Shown: piece after piece, positions 33,219-42,249 of the stretch
Layout: each line of letters begins with the position of its first letter
How positions within the stretch are numbered: position 1 is the first letter of the stretch
NCBI GenBank assembly: GCA_964543795.1
Contig: CAZIZN010000001.1
Span: 124,001-188,000 of the forward strand
Reading direction: 5' to 3'
Source: JACKIC01 sp964543795
GTDB lineage: Bacteria > Planctomycetota > UBA1135 > UBA2386
DNA: 64,000 bases
Notes under the pieces: model-generated
Database searches by the model: none
What the model was told of the DNA's origin: nothing
The model's input: the letters and a program-made list of their open reading frames with translations, nothing else
Made by a program: the position numbers and the translations under genes

Positions 33219-33292
33219 TGGTTACCCCGCAAGGATTTGAACCTTGACAAACAGGACCAGAACCTGTTGTGCTACCGTTACACCACGGGGTA
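33219..33292 (-). tRNA. tRNA-Gln (CUG), CCA encoded
   Basis: 74 bases on the minus strand. Acceptor TACCCCG (33292-33286) pairs with CGGGGTA; discriminator A and CCA are encoded. The anticodon stem ACAGG/CCTGT carries loop TTCTGGT, anticodon CTG. It reads the CAG codon. The second tRNA-Gln lies 118 bases upstream. Confidence 0.93.
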
Positions 33293-33410
33293 GCTCAAAC
33301 TGCTTCGGAACAAGCACTTGCAGACGTCTGGAGTTCCAGATCCCTGCCAGGACTTGATGCCGCCGATCCACCCGTCTCGGCCAACGCTGTCGCCGGTCGC
33401 TTCGCGGGGC

Positions 33411-33486
33411 TGGTTACCCCGCCTGGACTCGAACCAGGAACCAACAGGACCAAAACCTGCTGTGCTACCGATTACACCACGGGGTA
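33411..33486 (-). tRNA. tRNA-Gln (UUG), CCA encoded
   Basis: 76 bases on the minus strand. It shares the same acceptor stem as the CUG isoacceptor (TACCCCG/CGGGGTA). The loop TTTTGGT holds anticodon TTG, reading CAA. T-arm CCTGG-TTCGAGT-CCAGG is canonical. A promoter-like sequence lies immediately upstream. Confidence 0.94.
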
Positions 33487-33499
33487 GATCGGGCGGCGA

Positions 33500-33527
33500 A
33501 CGATAGCAACTCGAGACGCGTTGTCTA
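33500..33527 (-). promoter_or_regulatory. Probable promoter of the tRNA-Gln pair
   Basis: On the minus strand TAGACA (33527-33522; five of six consensus) and TATCGT (33505-33500; four of six) are separated by 16 bases, and the tRNA begins 13 bases after the -10. It probably drives both tRNA-Gln genes, because I see no separate promoter between them. Confidence 0.6.
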
Positions 33528-33596
33528 CGACTTCCTGGGCATCCGCGGGGCTCTCGCTGCCAGCAGGAGCCGGCCACACGCGCTCCGTACAGCAAG

Positions 33597-33625
33597 ACGC
33601 CCCGGGGCTTTCGGCCCCAGGGCGT
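33597..33625 (-). terminator. Hairpin terminator after initiator tRNA
   Basis: A 12-bp stem pairs 33614-33625 with 33597-33608 around a five-base loop. The one imperfect pair becomes a G-U wobble only in minus-strand RNA, and CTTGCTGT follows, so it fits termination of the tRNA-fMet transcript. The U-tract is short. Confidence 0.55.
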
Positions 33626-33640
33626 TCGCTTTCTGACAAG

Positions 33641-33717
<77 letters not shown>

Positions 33718-33730
33718 TCAGGAGGCGAAG

Positions 33731-33758
33731 AGAGTAGCGCGTCGCGACCGCAACTCAA
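33731..33758 (-). promoter_or_regulatory. Possible promoter of the initiator tRNA
   Basis: On the minus strand TTGAGT (33758-33753) and TACTCT (33736-33731) are 16 bases apart, 13 bases before the tRNA. Both elements are weak matches; position is the main support. Confidence 0.4.
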
Positions 33759-33796
33759 GTAGCCAGTTCCGGATTCTCGCGCCCGGCGGACGCGAC

Positions 33797-36562
33797 TCAG
33801 CGCTGGCCGCGCAGCAGCTGCACGGCCTCGCGCAGTTCCTGCGGGCACTCCCGAGCATCGAACAACGCCGCGTAGCGATCGATCTCCGCGAGCGTCGCGT
33901 CGCGCGACGCCGGATCGAGCCGGACCTGGGCCTGCGCCCACTCGACCAGGCGGCTGCGGAACGCCGGGTCCTCGGTTGCCGTGCCCCGCCAGGCCCGTTC
34001 GAACAGGGGCACGGCGGCCGGCATGTCCGTGGGCATGAGTGCTCGGGCGACGCGCACCTGCAACTCGCACCACCGCGGATCGGGTGGCGCATCGGCCTCG
34101 CGCTCGGCGATCAGGCGCGCGGCATCGGCCGGCTTGTTCAGGGCCAGGTGCGCCTCGGCCGCCAGCATCCGGACGCTCGCCCGCTGGGCGGGGGTCATGC
34201 CGGAGCGGGCCGCCGAGCCGTTCGCGAGCCAGGACTGTGCGCGCGAGACGACATCCTGCGCCTTGCCGCCCGCGAGCTCGACCTCGAGCCGCAGGATGCG
34301 GTGCTCGGGGCGGTCCGGGCGCAGCGACTCGTCGACGGCGTCGAGCGCGCTGAAGGCGCCGCGCACCTCGCGCGCCTCGGCGAGCAGTTCCTCGGTGCTG
34401 CTCCACGCCCCCTCGCTCGGCTGCTTGAGCAGCGCCGTCGCGACGATCACGTGCATGGCCTTCTGCGCCAGTTCGCGCGCGACGCCGGCCTGGTCGGTGA
34501 CGTCCTTGGCGAGGTCGATGGCGGCGTGGTTCTTCAGGATCAGGCGCAGGCTCGGCCGCCTGCCGAACTCGATCAGCTGGCCGCAGGCCCCCAGCCACGG
34601 GCCGCGGGACGCATTCGCGTCCGCGGCGATCGTCGACAGGGCGCTGAGCAACGGTGCCAGGCGGAACTGGTGCTCGGGTCGCGGCGGTTTGCCGAGTTGC
34701 CCCAGCGCGACGTTGAGTGCGCTGATCGCGTTCTCCGCCATCTGCGGCTCGCGACCGCAGACGAGCATCAGGTCGACGAGGGCCTGCAGCACGTTCGCCG
34801 CCGGCTCGACGTGCAGCCGATCGCGAACGGCAGCGATCGTCGACGTGATCCAGTCGCCGCGGCGGCGGTCGGTCCGCTGCGGCAGCTTGGCGAGCGCCTC
34901 GGCCGCGCCCTTGCGCACCTCGAGCGTCGGGTCGGCGAGCAGCCCCTGCAAGGTGCGGACGAGTTCGTCGGCGACGGTGGGATCGTCCGACCAGCCGTGC
35001 AGGTGGATGAGGCAGGTCGAGCGGTACTTCGCGTCGAACGTCGGGTCGGTGGCCAGTTCGAGCAGGAGCTTGAACACCTCGGGCCGGCGCTGGTCGCGGC
35101 TGTCGAGGGTCAACGCCAGCTGCAACCCCTTGTCGCGCAGGTCGGGGCGGTCCAGGAGGCGCGCGATCGACCGCACCAGGGCCAGCCATTCGCCGGCGTC
35201 CGCATCGCCGTCGAGCGGCGCGTACCAGCGCGGCGCGGAGCGCAATGCCAGGGTCGAGAGCGTGGCCTCGAGTTCGACGGTCGAGCCGCCGAGCGACGTC
35301 GCCAACGCCGTCGCGTGGCGCACGAGGCGGCTGCGCACCTCGACGCTGGGGAAGCGTCGGAGCCCCCGCAGCGCCGCCATCCGGGCCTCCAAGGAGGAGG
35401 TCTCGAGCTGGGTCGTGAGCATGCCGACCACTTCGGTCGCGAGTTCGACCTCCTCGGGTCGCACGCAGTACGCCGCGACCTCGACGAGCATGGCCCGCCG
35501 CTGCACCTGATCGGCGGCGACGAGGCGCCAGCGGTCGAGCAGACCGCGGCAGAAAGCCTGCCGCGCGACGGGGTCGGCGTCGCCGGGCAGCCGCTCGCCC
35601 AGCGCCTGCTGCAACTGCTCGAGGCACGCGTCCAGGACCGCGGTGTCGTCGACGAGGGCACGGGCACCGATCGCCTGCCAGGCGATGCCGGGCGCCGCGC
35701 GCGTGTAGGCGCGGACCAGTTCGCGCGCGGACTCGACCTGCAGGCGCGCCCGATCCTGCCGCAACCGCTCGAGCCGCAGCGGCAGCCGGCGCGCCGCACG
35801 TTCGGCGAGGTCGACGTAGCGCATACCGCCGAACTGCTCGAACCAGGCGTCGAACTGCGCCCGTGTGGCGAACTCCTCCTCGTGGAAGGTCAGGAGCTGC
35901 AGGCTGGCGCGCGCACCGCTGCGAACGACGGAGTCGGGCGACTCGACGAAGTCCGCCAGCACCTTCGTGAGGTGCAGCTGTTGCAGGTCCGCGACGCAAC
36001 GCAGGGCGGCGAGCTTGTCCTCGGCCGCGGCGGTGGCGGCGAGGTGCTCGCGCAGCACCGCTTCGAGGTCGCGTGCCGGCATGCGTTGGAGGACCAGTCG
36101 GCTCGCCGAACGCAGCGGGTGCACCGTGACGTCCTCGGCGCGTGCATCGCTGCCGCGCCAATGCGGTGCGAGGCTGGCGACGTAGCCGCGCAGGATCTGT
36201 CGCCGCACCGCCTCGTCCGCACCACCGAACAACTGCCCCTGGTTGCCGAGCAGGTGCCGCTGCAGCACGACGAGGATCGCCTGCCGAACCTCGTCGGGAT
36301 CGTCGGTGCGGCCGAGCGCCTCCTGCAGGATCGCGTGCCCGTTCGCTTCGGGCCAGGCGACGAGGCGCTGGATCGCCGTCTCGCGGGCCTCGCGACCGTC
36401 CGCACCCGGCTGCATCAGCATGGCGCGCAGTTGGGCGAGTTCGTCCGCGGGCGGCGCCGCGGCGGGCGGATCCTGGGCGGGGGACGCGGCGGCGACCGCG
36501 GCGAGCAGCCACGCACCGATCCCGGCGCGCAGCATCGAACCTGGAACCCAAGAGACGTTCAT
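33797..36562 (-). CDS. Large exported HEAT/TPR-repeat protein
   Basis: 921 residues. A signal peptide follows a short lead (MLRAGIGAWLLAAVAAASPAQ), with the ATG at 36562 or the Met nine codons later. The body is all-alpha. HEAT-like repeats dominate (HAILQEALGRTDDPDEVRQAILVVLQ; ADFVESPDSVVRSGARASLQLL; LLADPTLEVRKGAAEALAKLPQ), and the last 200 residues turn TPR-like (VRMLAAEAHLALNKPADAARLIAERE). No catalytic motif is seen, so it is probably an extracytoplasmic scaffold. It is the distal gene after aroK, across a 125-base gap. Confidence 0.85.
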   Translation of the reverse strand: MNVSWVPGSMLRAGIGAWLLAAVAAASPAQDPPAAAPPADELAQLRAMLMQPGADGREARETAIQRLVAWPEANGHAILQEALGRTDDPDEVRQAILVVLQRHLLGNQGQLFGGADEAVRRQILRGYVASLAPHWRGSDARAEDVTVHPLRSASRLVLQRMPARDLEAVLREHLAATAAAEDKLAALRCVADLQQLHLTKVLADFVESPDSVVRSGARASLQLLTFHEEEFATRAQFDAWFEQFGGMRYVDLAERAARRLPLRLERLRQDRARLQVESARELVRAYTRAAPGIAWQAIGARALVDDTAVLDACLEQLQQALGERLPGDADPVARQAFCRGLLDRWRLVAADQVQRRAMLVEVAAYCVRPEEVELATEVVGMLTTQLETSSLEARMAALRGLRRFPSVEVRSRLVRHATALATSLGGSTVELEATLSTLALRSAPRWYAPLDGDADAGEWLALVRSIARLLDRPDLRDKGLQLALTLDSRDQRRPEVFKLLLELATDPTFDAKYRSTCLIHLHGWSDDPTVADELVRTLQGLLADPTLEVRKGAAEALAKLPQRTDRRRGDWITSTIAAVRDRLHVEPAANVLQALVDLMLVCGREPQMAENAISALNVALGQLGKPPRPEHQFRLAPLLSALSTIAADANASRGPWLGACGQLIEFGRRPSLRLILKNHAAIDLAKDVTDQAGVARELAQKAMHVIVATALLKQPSEGAWSSTEELLAEAREVRGAFSALDAVDESLRPDRPEHRILRLEVELAGGKAQDVVSRAQSWLANGSAARSGMTPAQRASVRMLAAEAHLALNKPADAARLIAEREADAPPDPRWCELQVRVARALMPTDMPAAVPLFERAWRGTATEDPAFRSRLVEWAQAQVRLDPASRDATLAEIDRYAALFDARECPQELREAVQLLRGQR

Positions 36563-36687
36563 CACCACCAACTCACGAACCGCAGTCCACCCGGACGCGA
36601 GAGATCCACCCGCTCGCATCCTAACCAACGACACAGCACGGCAGCATCGGCAATTGCCTGCCGCGACTGCATCCGTTCGTACCCGGC

Positions 36688-37218
36688 TCACGCCGGCATC
36701 GCTCTCAGCACGGCGACTACGCAGTCGGCCAATGCGGTTCCGCCGGTGTCCACCGACCAGTGCGCCACCGAGCGGTACAGCGGCTCTCGACGTGCTGCGA
36801 CCACGGACAACTCCCGTTCGGGCGGCAGGTCGGTCAGCGGCGGTCGATCGGTCGCATCCAGACGCAGCCGGTCCGCGAGGATCCGCTCCGACGCGGTGAG
36901 CCAGACCGTGAAGACACCCGGCGCGGTCAGCGCCGCACGCACGTCGTCGGCGAGCACCGCCCCTCCGCCGGTGGCCAGCACGGTGCACCGGGACTCCCGC
37001 AGGATCGGCAGCAGGACCTGCCGCTCCGAGGCCCGGAACCGGTCCTCGCCCGCGGTGCGCAGGTAGGCTCCCGCGGGCATGCCGACGGCGGCGGCGAGGG
37101 CGAGGTCGGCATCGACGAAATCCCAGCCGAGGCGCTCGGCGAGCGCCCGGCCGAGCGTCGTCTTGCCGGCCCCCCGCAGGCCGACGAGCGCGACGAGGCG
37201 CACGGGCACGGCGGACAC
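36688..37218 (-). CDS. aroK: Shikimate kinase
   Basis: 176 residues; phosphorylates shikimate at O3 in chorismate synthesis. Walker A GLRGAGKTTLG at 13-23 is followed by DFVDADLALAAAVG (the shikimate-binding Asp), the R-x-x-E-like FRASERQVL, and the GGGAVL loop typical of AroK. DRPPL resembles the adenine-binding lid. GTG at 37218 starts the gene three bases after tyrS. Other aro genes are not in the window. Confidence 0.93.
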   Translation of the reverse strand: MSAVPVRLVALVGLRGAGKTTLGRALAERLGWDFVDADLALAAAVGMPAGAYLRTAGEDRFRASERQVLLPILRESRCTVLATGGGAVLADDVRAALTAPGVFTVWLTASERILADRLRLDATDRPPLTDLPPERELSVVAARREPLYRSVAHWSVDTGGTALADCVVAVLRAMPA

Positions 37219-37221
37219 GCC

Positions 37222-38430
37222 TCAGCCCGGCACGACGACGCGCGCCGCCTTGGCCTTGCCCACCTGCAAGAGGTAGCTGCCCGGCCCCAGCGCGAACTGG
37301 ACCTCGCGCTGCACTTCGCCGTCGATGCGCACGCCGCCACCCTGCACGAGCCGCCGCCCGTCGCTCGTCGACGCGGCGAGCCCCGCGAGGCGCAGCGCCG
37401 CGGGCAGCCAGAGCCTGCCGTCCTTGAGGTCGCCGCTGGCGGCGGCGAACTCGGGCACGTCGTCGGGCACGCCGCCTTCGCGATGCACGCGGTCGTACTC
37501 GGCGCGGGCCGCGCCCGCGGCCGACGACCCGTGGTAGCCCGCGACGATCGCCTCGGCGAGTGCGAACTTCGCCTCGAGCGGGTTCGCCAGCAGCGCCTCG
37601 ATGCGCTCGGTGGGCACGTCGGTGAGCAGGACGAAGTACTTGCGCAACAGTTCGTTCGGCACCTTCATGAGCTTGCCGAACTGCACGGACGCGGGCTCGG
37701 CGACGCCGACGTAGTTGCCGAGCGACTTGGACATCTTCTGGCTGCCGTCGAGCCCTTCGAGCAGCGGCATCGTGAGGCAGACCTGCGGCGTCTGCCCCGT
37801 CTGACCCTGCAGGTCGCGGCCGACGAGCAGATTGAACAACTGGTCGCTGCCGCCGATCTCGACGTCGCAGCGCAGTTCGACGGAGTCCCAGCCCTGCAGC
37901 AGCGGGTAGAGGAACTCGTGCAGCGAGATCGACTGGCCGGCCTTCCAGCGTTTCGTGAAGTCGTCGCGCTCGAGCATGCGCGCGACGGTGTACCGGCTGG
38001 CGAGCGCCACGCAGTCCATGAACGACTGGTGGTGGAACCACGCACCGTTCTCGCGCTCCTCGATGTGCCCGAGGTCGAGCACCGCGCCGACCTGCGCCCG
38101 GTAGGTCTGCTTGTTCGCCTCGACCTGCTCGCGCGTGAGCGCCGGGCGCGTCCGGTTGCGACCGGTCGGGTCACCGACCATCGCCGTCGCCGTGCCCCAC
38201 AGCACGATGACCTGGTGGCCGAGCCGCTGGAAGTCGCGCAGTTTGCGCAACGGCACCGTGTGGCCCAGGTGGATGTCCGGCGAACTCGGATCGATACCGA
38301 ACTTGACCCGCAGCGGCCGGGCCGCGGCGCGGCTCTGCTCCAGGCGGCGCAGGAGATCGTCGCGGTCGACGAGATCGACGACGCCGCGCTCGAGGATCGC
38401 GAGTTGCTCGTGGGCGGGCAGGAACTTCAC
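37222..38430 (-). CDS. tyrS: Tyrosyl-tRNA synthetase
   Basis: 402 residues; class I synthetase. The HIGH motif is HLGH at 54-57 in GIDPSSPDIHLGHTVPL, and KMSKS is at 232-236 in LDGSQKMSKSLGNYVG. The C-terminal 60 residues form the S4 RNA-binding domain (RRLVQGGGVRIDGEV). The GIDPSSPDIHLGH form is the TyrZ-like subgroup found in many environmental bacteria. It sits nine bases after the lipoprotein gene and three before aroK. Confidence 0.96.
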   Translation of the reverse strand: MKFLPAHEQLAILERGVVDLVDRDDLLRRLEQSRAAARPLRVKFGIDPSSPDIHLGHTVPLRKLRDFQRLGHQVIVLWGTATAMVGDPTGRNRTRPALTREQVEANKQTYRAQVGAVLDLGHIEERENGAWFHHQSFMDCVALASRYTVARMLERDDFTKRWKAGQSISLHEFLYPLLQGWDSVELRCDVEIGGSDQLFNLLVGRDLQGQTGQTPQVCLTMPLLEGLDGSQKMSKSLGNYVGVAEPASVQFGKLMKVPNELLRKYFVLLTDVPTERIEALLANPLEAKFALAEAIVAGYHGSSAAGAARAEYDRVHREGGVPDDVPEFAAASGDLKDGRLWLPAALRLAGLAASTSDGRRLVQGGGVRIDGEVQREVQFALGPGSYLLQVGKAKAARVVVPG

Positions 38431-38439
38431 GACGGCTGT

Positions 38440-39510
38440 CTACTTCTGCGCCTGCCACCAGGCAAGCCAGCCGTCGCGATCCCCCACCAGGACGTTGGCG
38501 CCCGTCATCGCCCGCAGCGCCGCCATCGCCACGATCGCCTGATCGCCGCGCCCGACGCGGACTTCCCCGATCAGCAGCTCCATCGCCGTGCGACGGTCGT
38601 CGCCGGACGTGGCGAGTGCCGCGAGCCACGCGCGCCGGCCGCCGGCGAGGCCGCCGAGTTGCAGCCCCTGCTGCAGGTTCGCGAGCGGCGCGGTGAGCAC
38701 CTCGGCGCGCTCTGCGGGCCACTGCGTGATCGACTCCGCCGCCAGCGTCGTGCGCCGCACCGGCGAACGGGCGCCGTCGATGCCGACGTAACCCGGCATG
38801 AGGTCGATGCGCAGGTGGATGACGCGCTGCACCGCGCCGACGGCTTCGAGGTCGACCCGCACCGGCACCCTCACGGGCACGTCGCCCTCGAGTCGGTGGC
38901 GCTGCGGCAACCAGGCGAAGTCCGGCTTGCTGTAGCGGCGGGAGCTGCCGTCGACGAAGGAGTCCTCGACGGTGATCGCGACGGCGAACCCGACGGGGTC
39001 GTCGTCCATGCGACCGCCGAGTTCGACGGGCTCGGCCATCGGCGGCAGCGTGTACTCGAACTCGACGGCCTCGCCGAGCGGCGGCGGCGCTGCCGCAGTC
39101 GCCGGACCGACCACGCGCAACTGGCCGCGCTGCCGCGCGTGCGCGAGGAAACGCAGCCCCCCGGCGAGGGAGCGGTAGCCGGCGAAGCGCGCCGCGACCC
39201 AGCTCGGCAGCGCCGCCTTGTCGTAGGCGGCCAGCAGTCCATCGATCGTCTCGCCGTCGCCTTCCTCGGCCGCCTCCTGCAGGCGCCGGAGCACTCCGCC
39301 GTAGAGCTGGCGGAGCACCTCCTCCTCGGGCGACGCCGGCGCTTCACCGAAGGGGATGGTCTGGGCGACCGCGAAGCGCGGTCGGGTCGACTCCTCGACG
39401 AGCGGGGCCTCTTCGTAGGTGGTGACGCACGCAGCGAGGCAGGCGACCGCGGCGACGCCGAGGCGTCGCCGGGCCGCACGCACCCGTTCGTGCGTCGTGG
39501 CGCGGCTCAC
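38440..39510 (-). CDS. Lipoprotein of unknown function coupled to rpsA
   Basis: 356 residues. The GTG at 39510 overlaps the rpsA stop (GTGA). The leader RLGVAAVACLAAC ends in a lipobox. The mature protein has an N-terminal helical region with VLRQLYGGVLRRLQEAAEEGDGETIDGLLAAYD and a beta-rich middle (LGEAVEFEYTLPPMAEPVELGG; RVIHLRIDLMPGYVGIDG), then helices. I do not recognise the family. A lipoprotein directly coupled to ribosomal protein S1 is unusual. Confidence 0.78.
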   Translation of the reverse strand: MSRATTHERVRAARRRLGVAAVACLAACVTTYEEAPLVEESTRPRFAVAQTIPFGEAPASPEEEVLRQLYGGVLRRLQEAAEEGDGETIDGLLAAYDKAALPSWVAARFAGYRSLAGGLRFLAHARQRGQLRVVGPATAAAPPPLGEAVEFEYTLPPMAEPVELGGRMDDDPVGFAVAITVEDSFVDGSSRRYSKPDFAWLPQRHRLEGDVPVRVPVRVDLEAVGAVQRVIHLRIDLMPGYVGIDGARSPVRRTTLAAESITQWPAERAEVLTAPLANLQQGLQLGGLAGGRRAWLAALATSGDDRRTAMELLIGEVRVGRGDQAIVAMAALRAMTGANVLVGDRDGWLAWWQAQK

Positions 39511-41303
39511 TCGCCTTCCGGTCCCGCCTTCTTCTCGCGGGCACTGACGCGCTCGCCGATGCCGCGCAGCTGACTGGCCAGCGAACCGAGCGCCGGCTGC
39601 TGCGTGGCCTGCTCGCGGGGTTCGGCCGGGGCCGCACCACCGGTCTCCTCGCCTTCCTCGAAGTGGGCCTGGATGAGCGTGAGGCCGATCTTCCGTTCGT
39701 CGGTGTCGATCTTGATGATGCGGACCTCGACGCGCTGGCCGACCTTGACGACCTCCTCGGGGTTGTCGACCTTGTGGTCGGCGAGCTCCGAGATGTGCAG
39801 CAGGCCCTCGAGGCCCGGCTCCAGTTCGACGAAGACGCCGAAGTTGGTGATCTTCGTGACCGTGCCCGGGACGCTGTCGCCGATGTGGTAACGCGCCGGG
39901 ATGTCGCCGCTCCAGGGGTCGGCCTGCAGCTGCTTGAGACCGAGCGCGATGCGCTTCTTCTCCTGGTCGACCGAGAGCACCACGCACTCGATCTCCTCGC
40001 CCTTCTTCACGACCTCGTTGGGGTTCGTGATCTTGCGCGTCCAGCTCATGTCCGTGATGTGCAAGAGGCCGTCGATGCCTTCCTGCAGCTCGATGAACGC
40101 GCCGTAGTTGGTGAGGTTGCGGACCTTGCCGCGGATGACCGTGCCGGGCGGATAGTGCTCGGCGACCATGTCCCACGGATTGACCTCGGTCTGCTTCATG
40201 CCGAGGCTGATCGTCTGCTTCTCGACGTCGATCTCGAGCACCACGACCTCGACCTGATCGCCGATCTTGACGACCTCGCTCGGGTGGTTGATGCGCTTGG
40301 TCCACGACATCTCGGAGATGTGCACGAGGCCCTCGACGCCGTCCTCGAGCTTGACGAACGCGCCGTAGCTCATGAGGTTGACGACCTCGCCCTGGATGCG
40401 CGTGTTGACCGGGTACTTCTCCGTGATGTTCTCCCACGGCGACGCGGACTTCTGCTTCACGCCCAGCGCGATGCGCTCGCGCTCGCGGTCGATCTTGAGG
40501 ACCTTGACCTCGATCTCGTCGTCGAGCTTGAGCACCTCGGACGGGTGGTTGATGCGGCCCCACGACATGTCGGTGATGTGCAGCAGGCCGTCGATGCCGC
40601 CGAGGTCGACGAACACGCCGAAGTCGGCGATGTTCTTGACGATGCCCTTGCGGACCTGGCCCTCTTCGAGTTCGGCCAGCAGCTGGGCCTTCTTCGTCTC
40701 GCGCTCCTCCTCGATGAGCTTCCTGCGCGAGATGACGATGTTCATGCGCTCTTCGTCGATCTTGATGATGCGCGCCTCGATCTCCTTGCCGATCCAGTCG
40801 CCGATGTCGCCGGCGCGGCGGATGTTGACCTGCGAGGCGGGCAGGAAGACCGGGACGCCGATGTCGACGAGCAGGCCGCCCTTGATCTTGCGCAGCGCCA
40901 TGCCCTTGACGGTGTCGCCTTCCTTGTGCGTCTGGATGATGTTCTCCCAGCCGCGGATGCGGTCCGCCTTGCGCTTGCTCAGCAGGATGTAGCCTTCGGC
41001 GTCGTTGATCGTCTCGACGAGGCACTCGATCTCGAGGCCGGGCTGCACGGCGAGGGGATCGGGGAACTCCTCGATGGAGATCTGTCCTTCGGCCTTGTAG
41101 CTGACGTCCACCACGACGGTGCCGTCTTCGAGCACCTTGAGGACCTTGCCGCGGACGATCTTGTTGGGTGCGAGTTCGGCGACGGTCTTGCCGATCGCGT
41201 TGTCGAGTTCCGCCAGGGTCGCGTTGCCGAGCGCCTCGGAAGTGAGCCGAGACAGCTCGTCCGCGGGCATCGCGAACTTCTTGATGAGATTCTTGCCGTG
41301 CAT
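39507..41303 (-). CDS. rpsA: 30S ribosomal protein S1
   Basis: 598 residues with six S1 RNA-binding domains, spaced at about 75-90 residues. Their cores include IVRGKVLKVLEDGTVVVDV, GMALRKIKGGLLVDIG, GIVKNIADFGVFVDLGGIDGLLH, GEVVNLMSYGAFVKLEDG, GKVRNLTNYGAFIELQEG and GTVTKITNFGVFVELEPG. The last 60 residues are charged. S1 unwinds and delivers mRNA to the 30S subunit. The region before the ATG at 41303 lacks a Shine-Dalgarno site and is pyrimidine-rich, which may matter for autoregulation. It is downstream of plsC by 133 bases. Confidence 0.97.
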   Translation of the reverse strand: MHGKNLIKKFAMPADELSRLTSEALGNATLAELDNAIGKTVAELAPNKIVRGKVLKVLEDGTVVVDVSYKAEGQISIEEFPDPLAVQPGLEIECLVETINDAEGYILLSKRKADRIRGWENIIQTHKEGDTVKGMALRKIKGGLLVDIGVPVFLPASQVNIRRAGDIGDWIGKEIEARIIKIDEERMNIVISRRKLIEEERETKKAQLLAELEEGQVRKGIVKNIADFGVFVDLGGIDGLLHITDMSWGRINHPSEVLKLDDEIEVKVLKIDRERERIALGVKQKSASPWENITEKYPVNTRIQGEVVNLMSYGAFVKLEDGVEGLVHISEMSWTKRINHPSEVVKIGDQVEVVVLEIDVEKQTISLGMKQTEVNPWDMVAEHYPPGTVIRGKVRNLTNYGAFIELQEGIDGLLHITDMSWTRKITNPNEVVKKGEEIECVVLSVDQEKKRIALGLKQLQADPWSGDIPARYHIGDSVPGTVTKITNFGVFVELEPGLEGLLHISELADHKVDNPEEVVKVGQRVEVRIIKIDTDERKIGLTLIQAHFEEGEETGGAAPAEPREQATQQPALGSLASQLRGIGERVSAREKKAGPEGE

Positions 41304-41396
41304 CAAACGAAAAGGGGTTGAGGGGAGAAGAGAACGAAACGGAGGAGATGCCCCGGCCGGCCGGACGCGCCGGTGGCCGGAAGCGCCACAGTTCCA

Positions 41397-41417
41397 CCGC
41401 GCGGACCGTCCGCGCGG
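41397..41417. repeat. 10-bp palindrome upstream of rpsA
   Basis: CCGCGCGGAC at 41397-41406 is inverted as GTCCGCGCGG at 41408-41417 with a single central base. Its near-zero spacer makes it an operator-like site rather than an RNA hairpin. It is located 20 bases after the plsC stop and about 95 bases before rpsA. Confidence 0.5.
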
Positions 41418-41436
41418 CGGTTGCGGGCCGCGGAGC

Positions 41437-42249
41437 TCACGCTCCGCCGCCCGCGGCTCTGTCGTCCGCGACTCCCGGCGGTTGCCGGTGGGTCGAGGTC
41501 GGAGAAGATGGAGACGATGGGGACGACGGCGGCGGGGACGCCGCTGCGGCCCCCTCGCCGTCGAGGTCATGGGTCGGACTGCTCGCCGCTCGCGCATCCT
41601 GCCGCAGCGGCGCACGCGCCAGCTCGGCGACCCGCGCGCGCAATGCGGCGAGCCCCCCTTCGGCCAGCACCTGCTCGGCGGTCCAGGGTTCGCCGTAGCG
41701 CACGACGATCCGGAAGGGTCGCGGCAGCAGCGCGCCGCGCGGCATCGCGCGGGCGGCACCTTCGATCCCGACCGGCACCACCGCCGCGCGACCGCGCCGC
41801 GCCAGGAACTCGACGCCGCTGCGGAACCCGGCGATCGCGCCGTCGCGGCTGCGTGTGCCCTCGGGGAAGATGCACACCACCGCGCCATCGCGCAGGAAGT
41901 CGACGACGATGCGCATGGCTTCCTTGGACGGCGCGTCGCGATCGATCAGCGTCACACCGACGGCATCGAGCCACCAGCGCAGCGGCCCGAATCGGGCGAG
42001 TCCGGCCTGCGCCAGGTACCGGACCACGCGGGGGAGCGCGATGCCGACCAGCGGCGGGTCGAGGTAGCTCGCATGGTTCGCGACCAGCAGCACCGGCCCG
42101 GTCGCTGGCACGTGATCGAGTCCTTCGAACCGCACGCGGAACCAGAGCCTGCAGAAGTTGCGCACGAGCCATTTCGACACGTGCCACACGAGGGTGCTGT
42201 AGGCGCCGCGGCCATTCTTCGCCGCCGTCGTGCCGTTCACCGCCGTCAT
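41437..42249 (-). CDS. plsC: 1-acyl-sn-glycerol-3-phosphate acyltransferase
   Basis: 270 residues. Makes phosphatidate at the inner membrane. Motif I is NHASYLD at 58-64 (H59, D64), motif III FPEGTRSRDG at 128-137, motif IV VPVGIEGAARAMPRG. An N-terminal hydrophobic helix (VSKWLVRNFCRLWFRV) suggests membrane association. The C-terminal 35 residues are Ser/Pro/Ala-rich. ATG overlaps the cmk stop (ATGA), as in the cmk-plsC-rpsA order common in bacteria. Confidence 0.95.
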   Translation of the reverse strand: MTAVNGTTAAKNGRGAYSTLVWHVSKWLVRNFCRLWFRVRFEGLDHVPATGPVLLVANHASYLDPPLVGIALPRVVRYLAQAGLARFGPLRWWLDAVGVTLIDRDAPSKEAMRIVVDFLRDGAVVCIFPEGTRSRDGAIAGFRSGVEFLARRGRAAVVPVGIEGAARAMPRGALLPRPFRIVVRYGEPWTAEQVLAEGGLAALRARVAELARAPLRQDARAASSPTHDLDGEGAAAASPPPSSPSSPSSPTSTHRQPPGVADDRAAGGGA

